Positions 8,001 through 12,146 of a stretch of 12,146 nucleotides of DNA are shown here, in pieces (the stretch's first letter is position 1; each line of letters begins with the position of its first letter). This DNA comes from CAYMEV01 sp964431655 [NCBI: uncultured bacterium] (GTDB lineage Bacteria > CAYMEV01), in assembly GCA_964431655.1 (NCBI GenBank), contig CAYSKJ010000068.1:3515-15660 (forward strand), written 5' to 3'. The notes below the pieces were generated by a model. That model worked only from the letters and a program-made list of their open reading frames with translations, made no database searches and was not told the DNA's origin. Made by a program: the position numbers and the translations under genes.

Positions 8001-8568
8001 CTTTATTTCCTGCCTTCATCATCTGAAAGAGGCAATTGGCGTGCTCAAGCAAATAGAATATAAGCATGGTTATTTAGAAGCTCTTTATATTGGGGCGCAG
8101 GTTTCAATGATTACTGGAGAAATTCATGAGGCATTAGATTATATTAAAAGAGGGATAGAGATTTCGGTCGATCTCGGCCATGAAGCCACAGCTGCAAAAT
8201 TCTGTTGTGCAGAAGCCTGGCTGTGTTTTCCTGCTGACAAAAAAAGATCTTTGGCATCCTGTAATAATGCATTTAGTCTTGCAGAGGAATGCAGTCTTGA
8301 AAATATCCAAAAATTAAGCAGAATTTTGCATATAAAGATTTTAAACCCGCATCAAGATGACTCTGTTAGAGAACTAGACAATATTGCCCGGGGCTCTGAC
8401 AGCTCTGGGGTAAAAATCTGCGCTTATTATGAGCTTTATATTCTTACCCATGATAGGAATTATCAGAAAAAGGTGCATGACCTTGTCATTGATCTGCCCG
8501 GCTATGAAAATATTGTCTGTATAAGTGATGTTATAGACGAAATAAGAGCAAATGCAATTTTTGGATAA
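5017..8568 (+). CDS. Large Ser/Thr protein kinase with degenerate STAND-like NTPase domain and TPR array
   Basis: This predicted cytoplasmic signalling protein of 1183 residues has no membrane segment. Residues 9-268 form a Hanks-type Ser/Thr kinase: glycine loop GEGGMGEV (16-23), Lys39 in VAIK, Glu60 in helix C, catalytic loop YRDIKPHN (134-141, Tyr replacing the usual His), DFG (153-155) and APE (175-177). All key catalytic residues are present, so it should be active. Residues about 293-660 resemble the AAA_16/STAND NTPases found in PknK- and MalT-like proteins. However, the Walker A is GNTGFGKR with Arg326 in place of Ser/Thr, and the Walker B region reads SINNLQWCD with Asn432-Asn433 where DD is usual. 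From about residue 690 to 1055 there are TPR repeats. No GAF, histidine-kinase or DNA-binding domain follows. The ATG at 5017 was chosen because the kinase fold begins eight residues later. The frame is open upstream to a TTG at 4945 and has another TTG at 4999, and none has a clear ribosome binding site. Confidence 0.9.
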   Translation: MKGLLLNRYHIKRKIGEGGMGEVFLARDTYWGDITVAIKTIKNRVMKNRSMDMLLRFKKEYEIMTLLYHPNLVRVRTLEYDSREDNYYIVMEYIEGRTLKEYLDKGELSVPEAVDIMVPLLRAVEFIHSRNIIYRDIKPHNIIMSRDGLKLTDFGLSNLYSSEDRIVRGTLNYLAPEITRNRYDFRADIYSLGVLFCEMLTGKIIINSDRVSDFISALGDEKIYEGFRDKALEAVGDPEIMDIVCKMTSFCVDKRYDSCMQIITDINRATGRKYSYETRETMQAYICHSGFINRKREFRVLRDRVLKPSENGRFLLLTGNTGFGKRRLLYEFKKYCQMNEAEFYDSDCLQTVRSPYYPVGQIISQMLFRSDPSLLKTWGRYLAMIIPHNRMLEEFYLQREDRYNKDTLHYGITNFILDYSEKSRLPVILSINNLQWCDENSLEIIEGLISTARNRKENCRIQVFGCMAEDESSDINLFINRLSAGGLLSKLALKEFTSDDIGEYIAGVFGKNSLSPSIQKSMPKIKNAVNGNPLILREFLGKLVNDGYIQRKDSKWVLTRDIDEIDLPEKVSEIISIRISSLSLDEGENTMLSMLALIEIGMDIDDISRLGRGFFSKNTAVFLEKLEKHEIVTPYRKENRILFAVTHRLIRDVVKKGISDEAGLHARIAKKFEAMFKTRIEDFYEILAMHYMKAGKRARALNYILRSGVKAFRRHDNAAALGWFDKGLAMRGKRYENAIILLMLRKASVLYFTGRTQEAEELARDALMRSEALGSEELGIESKMIIATVKSRYGEIKESIRLLEEGLKYYEPRGMKSKIVSAYATLGMNYHFLSDSQKALEYFRKQRDICLDSGNMTGYAIALGNIGNVYIKENMLQEAVEAHLKSGDIYRNEGDKRGLAVAYGNLGIAYFRMGDYSRALDTYALQREACSEIGNNLGYSYCLINSANVYSAMGEYDEALDCYGKSRAILARIGDQRGYGISLLNSAGIKLRQRDFISCLHHLKEAIGVLKQIEYKHGYLEALYIGAQVSMITGEIHEALDYIKRGIEISVDLGHEATAAKFCCAEAWLCFPADKKRSLASCNNAFSLAEECSLENIQKLSRILHIKILNPHQDDSVRELDNIARGSDSSGVKICAYYELYILTHDRNYQKKVHDLVIDLPGYENIVCISDVIDEIRANAIFG
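7459..8181 (+). repeat. Six consecutive 40-residue TPR repeats within the kinase
   Basis: Residues 815-1055 of the kinase split into six units of 40-41 residues (120 bases each) with a conserved frame: an aromatic or Gly near the start, A-LGNIG-VY in helix A, then a GDY--AL--Y core in helix B. Good examples are YGNLGIAYFRMGDYSRALD and INSANVYSAMGEYDEALD. At least two more divergent units lie upstream (about 734-814). Such arrays form a superhelix that binds partner proteins. The units are alike in protein but not near-identical in DNA, so this is an old array rather than a recent expansion. Confidence 0.88.
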
Positions 8569-8581
8569 AAAATATTTACTG

Positions 8582-8610
8582 ATGACAAAATCCAATTTTT
8601 AATATATAAT
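8582..8610 (+). promoter_or_regulatory. Sigma-70-type promoter of the metalloprotease gene
   Basis: ATGACA (8582-8587, five of six to consensus) is separated by exactly 17 bases from a perfect TATAAT (8605-8610). Transcription would start near 8617, giving a leader of about 34 bases. This makes the protease gene separately transcribed even though it lies only 82 bases after the kinase on the same strand. The region is very AT-rich, but the combined match is good. Confidence 0.65.
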
Positions 8611-8650
8611 ATAAACAAAAGCCAAAAATTAAAAAACTGGTAGAGACAAG

Positions 8651-11600
8651 ATGAAAAAAATGTTTTATTCTCTTTCATGCATTCTTTTACTTCTTATTCT
8701 AGCCTCTAACCTTTATGCCGACAGCAGTGGAATAAAGATTACCCAAAACGAGGGGAAGGCAAGAAATTATTATACAGCACCCTATGACCTGTGGTTTTAT
8801 GACAATGTGCATGCAGTCAGCAGGTACAGGGAGGCCGTACTGGCCGATGAGCTTTTATTATACGGACTTGCAGGGAAAGGAGACAGGCTTCTGCTGAACC
8901 TGTTTGATGACCGGGAATATACAGCAGTCATTGACAGAATAGAAGTAAATATAAACGGCACCCTGGCAATAAGAGCGCGCCTGGAAGGCTATGTCAACAG
9001 CTGTTTTATCATATCCACCACTCAGGGCAGAAGCCTGGGAGAGGTAGAGATACCGGAAAAAGGAGAGCGCTATATTATTACCAGCGACCCTGAAAGCGGT
9101 ATCCATTATCTTATGGAGATGGATAAAAGGGAAATGAATTACCTTCAAAACTCGCCGGCCCTGATTCCCCCTGTAATGAGTCACTATGAAAAACAGTCCG
9201 AAAGTTCAGGGGAAAAGGACCCGGGACCCAATGACCCGGCTACAATTGACATCATGCTGGTGTATACCCCGGCCGCAAGCTCCTGGGCAAGCACCAACGA
9301 GGGCGGGATCAGCAATACGATTTCCCAGACGATGCAGAAAGCCCAGCTCACTCTGGATAACAGCCTTACCGGGATAACTGCAACTCTTGTGCATTCTGCC
9401 CAGGTGAGCTATACAGAAAGCGGCAGTTCCAATACAGACCTTGACAGGCTTACAAATACTTCAGACGGCTATATGGATGATGTTCATACCTGGAGAAATA
9501 CCTATGCGGCTGATGTCGTTGGTCTTTTTACCCAGGTTGAGGACACCGGCGGTCTCGGGTGGCTGCTGAATACCACTGACGGCCTTCCTGACTATGCTTT
9601 TTCCATATCCCGGGTCCAGCAGGTATCCTGGACCTATACCTTTATTCATGAAGCAGGTCATAATATGGGTACTCATCACCACAAACAGCAGAATGTACAG
9701 CCCGGTCCAGGGCTTTTCAGCTATTCGGCCGGGTGGAGGTGGGTCGGCAATGATGCGGGACGCTACTGCTCTGTGATGACCTATGAGAGCGGTACATATT
9801 TTGCCGACGGCTATACACATTACAGGGTTGCCTATTTTTCCAATCCCAGCGTAAGCTACCAGGGTGTTTCAACCGGCCACAGCACTGACGGGGATAATGC
9901 CAGAAACCTGAGGGAGATAAAGCATGTAATTGCAGCCTACAGGTCTGCCATCACTGTCCCCGATGCACCTTCAGGTCTTTCTGCCCTTGCGGTTTCACAA
10001 TCGCAGATAGATCTTTACTGGACTGATAACTCTGATAATGAGGACGGATTCAAGATCGAGAGGAAAACAGGTTCCGGGGGTACATGGAGCCAGATTACAA
10101 CAGTTTCTGCTGATAATACCTATTACAGCAGTACAGGCCTTAATTATAATACCAGCTATTATTACCGGGTCAGAGCGTATAATTCCGCAGGGGATTCATC
10201 CTATTCCAACGAGGCTGATGATACTACATTTGATATACCACCCCTTCCGCCGGCAAGCCTTTTCTCTTTTCCTTTCTCCGGGACTCGAATAGACCTTTCA
10301 TGGACTGATGTCTCGGGCAATGAAACGGGGTTCGCTGTTGAAAGAAAAGCCGGTATTGCAGGGACATGGGCAGAAATAACCACCCTCCCTGCCAATACCA
10401 CCTTTTACAGCGATACAGGTCTGACCCCTGTTACCACCTATTTCTACCGTGCCAGCGCATACAATGACTATGGTATTTCCCCCTATTCCAACGAGACGAG
10501 CAGTTCAACTCTTGTTTTACATCCCCTGGGGGATTCGCTGGACAGTGCCGAGCTTCCCTGGATAACTTCAGGATCGGTTGGCTATACCTTCTGGCACGGT
10601 CAGGATGATGACTGGTATTACGGAGGCTCAGCCGGAAGGGCAGGGTGCATCAGCCATAATGAAACCACGGGTGCGGGCGTTTATGTTGACGGACCGGGGG
10701 AACTGAGTTTTTACTGGAAGGTTTCCAGCGAGGAAAATGCGGACTGGCTGGTTTTTTACATAAACGGTATTCCTCAGAACCAGATAAGCGGGCAGATTGA
10801 CTGGACACAGATGGTCTACAGCCTGGAACCAGGGGGTTATAACCTGGAATGGGTTTATGAAAAAAACCCTGCAGTGAGCTCTTATAATGATACAGCCTAT
10901 CTTGATTATGTAAGCTTTGTCCCGGAATACCCATGCGAGGATGCAGCGATAAGTCTGGAAAATGAATCCGTAAAGGGCATATATACCTGGTCTTACAGCG
11001 ATTCAAAACAAGAAGGCCAGATTTTAAAGGGGTCTTCATGGAATAAGATTTTTAACGGTGTCACCGCCTCAAAGATAGAGACGGGAGATATAACAGGGGA
11101 TGGAATTCCAGAAATTGTTGCCCTGATACCCGGTTCCGGACTTTATTATTATAATATGGGCACTTCGTCCTGGAGCTGTATTACAGCCCTCAGCATACTG
11201 GACTTTACCCTTGCCAGGACATCCACAGATCCCAAAAAACAGGCTATAGTTTCTATTGATGGCTATGGGCTGTATAAGTATAATATAGATACATCCAGCT
11301 GGTCTGTTATTATACAGTATCCTGCCGAGCTGGTCTGTGCATTGAACCTTGACAGGGATGCAGGCATGATTGATGAGCTTGCGGTGGCCTTCCAGGGCAT
11401 AAACAGACTGTATATATACGATTTTACACTGTCCAGCTTTTCTACCATACTTATGGCCAAACCATCCCAGGTAATCTCCGCTGATGTGACCTTTGACCAG
11501 AATGCGGAGATGATTTGCGTATTTGACGGGATAGGCGTTTATATGGTAAGGTATCTTCCTGAAAAGAATTTACTGCTTGAGGCAGAAAAGACCATGGCAG

Positions 11601-11998
11601 AGAAATACCCCTTATTTTTACTGGATAATATCAAAGACGACCATGTCTGGAATCCGAAAAACAGCAAAGGCCTGCAGTGGAACAGAATCACCTATGCCAC
11701 CCCTGATACCGGACATAAAGTGGCAGCCGGGGATATAACGGGGGACTGCGGTGCAGAGGTATTTACCTGCTTTGCCGGCAAGGTATCCTACTATACCTAC
11801 AGCACCAGCTCCTGGACCAATCTTATAAACAGCTCCTTTAAGAGGATACTTGCAGGGAAGTTCACCGGCGGAGCAAAAGATGACCTCATAATGTGCGCTA
11901 CCAGCTCCGGGGATATCTACTTAAGGAAAACCTCAACCGGGTCTTATGAGCTGATATCTTCCGGCGGGGATACAAATGCAATGGCTGTGATAAGGTAA
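8651..11998 (+). CDS. Secreted multidomain zinc metalloprotease (reprolysin-like metzincin) with FnIII, MAM/LamG-like and propeller-like regions
   Basis: This 1115-residue exported protein starts with a signal peptide (Lys-rich start, hydrophobic 5-19, likely cleavage after LYA near residue 23). Residues about 40-170 resemble the prodomain of bacterial reprolysin-like proteases (NLFDDREYTAVIDRIEVN near 83). The catalytic domain covers about 197-432. It has the full metzincin zinc site HEAGHNMGTHH (His333, Glu334, His337, Gly340, His343) and a Met-turn at CSVMTY (Met376), so it should be an active endopeptidase. It is closest in character to M12B/M72 bacterial members. Two FnIII domains follow (about 437-527 and 529-620), then a jelly-roll module of MAM/LamG type (about 624-757, with GPGELSFYWKVSSEENADW) and a propeller-like tail (770-1115). 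It should act at the cell surface or outside on proteins. No sorting tail or transmembrane anchor is visible at the C-terminus. The ribosome binding site is weak (TAGAGA, 5 bases before ATG). Confidence 0.9.
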   Translation: MKKMFYSLSCILLLLILASNLYADSSGIKITQNEGKARNYYTAPYDLWFYDNVHAVSRYREAVLADELLLYGLAGKGDRLLLNLFDDREYTAVIDRIEVNINGTLAIRARLEGYVNSCFIISTTQGRSLGEVEIPEKGERYIITSDPESGIHYLMEMDKREMNYLQNSPALIPPVMSHYEKQSESSGEKDPGPNDPATIDIMLVYTPAASSWASTNEGGISNTISQTMQKAQLTLDNSLTGITATLVHSAQVSYTESGSSNTDLDRLTNTSDGYMDDVHTWRNTYAADVVGLFTQVEDTGGLGWLLNTTDGLPDYAFSISRVQQVSWTYTFIHEAGHNMGTHHHKQQNVQPGPGLFSYSAGWRWVGNDAGRYCSVMTYESGTYFADGYTHYRVAYFSNPSVSYQGVSTGHSTDGDNARNLREIKHVIAAYRSAITVPDAPSGLSALAVSQSQIDLYWTDNSDNEDGFKIERKTGSGGTWSQITTVSADNTYYSSTGLNYNTSYYYRVRAYNSAGDSSYSNEADDTTFDIPPLPPASLFSFPFSGTRIDLSWTDVSGNETGFAVERKAGIAGTWAEITTLPANTTFYSDTGLTPVTTYFYRASAYNDYGISPYSNETSSSTLVLHPLGDSLDSAELPWITSGSVGYTFWHGQDDDWYYGGSAGRAGCISHNETTGAGVYVDGPGELSFYWKVSSEENADWLVFYINGIPQNQISGQIDWTQMVYSLEPGGYNLEWVYEKNPAVSSYNDTAYLDYVSFVPEYPCEDAAISLENESVKGIYTWSYSDSKQEGQILKGSSWNKIFNGVTASKIETGDITGDGIPEIVALIPGSGLYYYNMGTSSWSCITALSILDFTLARTSTDPKKQAIVSIDGYGLYKYNIDTSSWSVIIQYPAELVCALNLDRDAGMIDELAVAFQGINRLYIYDFTLSSFSTILMAKPSQVISADVTFDQNAEMICVFDGIGVYMVRYLPEKNLLLEAEKTMAEKYPLFLLDNIKDDHVWNPKNSKGLQWNRITYATPDTGHKVAAGDITGDCGAEVFTCFAGKVSYYTYSTSSWTNLINSSFKRILAGKFTGGAKDDLIMCATSSGDIYLRKTSTGSYELISSGGDTNAMAVIR
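9959..10510 (+). repeat. Tandem pair of FnIII domains in the metalloprotease
   Basis: Residues 437-527 and 529-620 are two fibronectin type III domains sharing clear landmarks: DLYWTD or DLSWTD in an early strand, a GTW--ITT segment, Y-S-TGL before the last strands, and a Y-YR--AYN--G-S-YSNE ending. A 14-base string, CCTATTCCAACGAG, is identical at the end of both. This indicates an internal duplication now well diverged. FnIII pairs commonly act as spacers or carbohydrate/protein-binding modules in secreted bacterial enzymes. Confidence 0.85.
10958..11995 (+). repeat. Propeller-like repeat region at the protease C-terminus
   Basis: Residues about 770-1115 carry repeats of two kinds. One is GDITGDGIPEIVAL (812-825) and its copy GDITGDCGAEVF (1027-1038), which match the acidic FG-GAP/VCBS calcium-type loop. 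The other is a strand-turn motif, aromatic residues followed by T/SSW: YYYNMGTSSW (832-841), YKYNIDTSSW (875-884), YIYDFTLSSF (921-930) and YYTYSTSSW (1047-1055). This pattern suggests a beta-propeller for ligand or surface binding. The exact fold and blade count are inference. Confidence 0.65.
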
Positions 11999-12021
11999 GG
12001 GTATTTTCTGGAAAAGCCGGG

Positions 12022-12038
12022 GCATATTTATGCTTTTT
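12022..12038 (+). terminator. Weak intrinsic terminator candidate after the metalloprotease
   Basis: GCATA (12022-12026) and TATGC (12029-12033) form a short hairpin with a 2-base loop, followed by five T residues (12034-12038). It lies 24 bases after the protease stop. The stem is short and AT-rich; an alternative pairing of AAAAGC (12012-12017) with GCTTTT (12032-12037) is possible. A two-base loop is tight, so strength is doubtful. Confidence 0.35.
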
Positions 12039-12060
12039 ATCATATTGATGATATGAAAAA
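12036..12060. other. Palindrome in the gap before the next gene
   Basis: TCATAT (12040-12045) and ATATGA (12051-12056) are a perfect inverted repeat around TGATG, extended by three more T-A pairs on each side after one A-A mismatch. It lies between the protease and the next start codon. It could be a second hairpin of a tandem terminator or an operator for the downstream gene; no T-run follows it directly. Confidence 0.4.
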
Positions 12061-12102
12061 TGTTTGTGTTTATATTTAAATTTTTAACAGAGGGGTTTTT
12101 AC

Positions 12103-12146
12103 ATGAATAAATTTAGCAGGGCAGCATTTTTTATTGCTATGCTGGT
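12103..12146 (+). CDS. N-terminus of a further, probably exported protein (cut by window end)
   Basis: The ATG at 12103 is preceded by a strong ribosome binding site, GAGGGG (12090-12095), with 7 bases of spacing. The reading frame runs open to the window edge and gives MNKFSRAAFFIAML followed by a partial codon. The basic start followed by a hydrophobic run looks like the beginning of a signal peptide or membrane helix. Only 14 full codons are visible, so the product cannot be named. It has the same strand as the protease, from which it is 104 bases away. Confidence 0.6.
   Translation, partial: MNKFSRAAFFIAML

Noticed and set aside
7459-8181. 120-base periodicity as a DNA tandem repeat or CRISPR-like array
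   Set aside because: The period is explained by 40-residue TPR units in frame; the DNA copies are diverged and there are no constant repeats with unique spacers.
8561-8600. TTGGAT and ATCCAA inverted repeat followed by TTTTT, as a terminator of the kinase gene
   Set aside because: The stem is only six pairs around a 23-base loop, begins inside the stop region and overlaps the protease promoter; too weak to call.
12045-12076. TTGATG and TATATT as a promoter for the last partial gene
   Set aside because: The spacing is 20 bases and the region is very AT-rich, so the match is not convincing.

Overview
The window reads as a compact, accessory-type stretch of a Gram-negative bacterial chromosome. 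It carries a three-gene drug-efflux operon on the minus strand. A very large multidomain Ser/Thr protein kinase diverges from it on the plus strand, followed by a very large secreted metalloprotease and the first codons of another probably exported protein. The efflux components imply an inner and an outer membrane. Base composition is moderately AT-rich, with heavy AGG/AGA arginine and ATA isoleucine codon use. Kinases fused to an AAA/STAND-like domain and TPRs, and exported proteins ending in FnIII and propeller repeats, are common in spirochaetes and several uncultured Gram-negative phyla. A spirochaete-like source is plausible but is only an inference; no rRNA or other marker gene is present.

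Layout. Positions 1-57 hold no gene. Positions 58-4894 (minus strand) form the operon TetR regulator -> periplasmic adaptor -> RND pump, whose genes are joined by two 4-base ATGA overlaps. Positions 4895-5016 are a divergent control region. It contains overlapping inverted repeats, a TTGACA/TATATT promoter for the efflux operon and a TTAATA/TATACT promoter candidate for the kinase. The geometry suggests that TetR represses its own operon and may also control the kinase. Positions 5017-8568 encode a 1183-residue kinase: catalytic domain, then a STAND-like NTPase domain with changed Walker residues, then a TPR array with a strict 40-residue period. Positions 8569-8650 carry a good promoter (ATGACA, 17 bases, TATAAT). 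Positions 8651-11998 encode an exported metzincin-type zinc protease with a prodomain, two FnIII domains, a MAM/LamG-like module and a propeller-like tail. A weak terminator and a second palindrome follow, then a new start codon with a strong ribosome binding site at 12103, cut by the window end.

How the parts may work together. The efflux operon is a standard autoregulated tripartite pump lacking its outer-membrane channel in this window. The kinase is cytoplasmic and its TPRs and pseudo-NTPase domain suggest a signal-integrating scaffold. It shares its control region with the pump, so exposure to a TetR ligand could induce both. The protease has its own promoter and may simply be a neighbour. 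The most unusual points are the apparently inactivated NTPase module inside the kinase and the shared operator between efflux and kinase genes.
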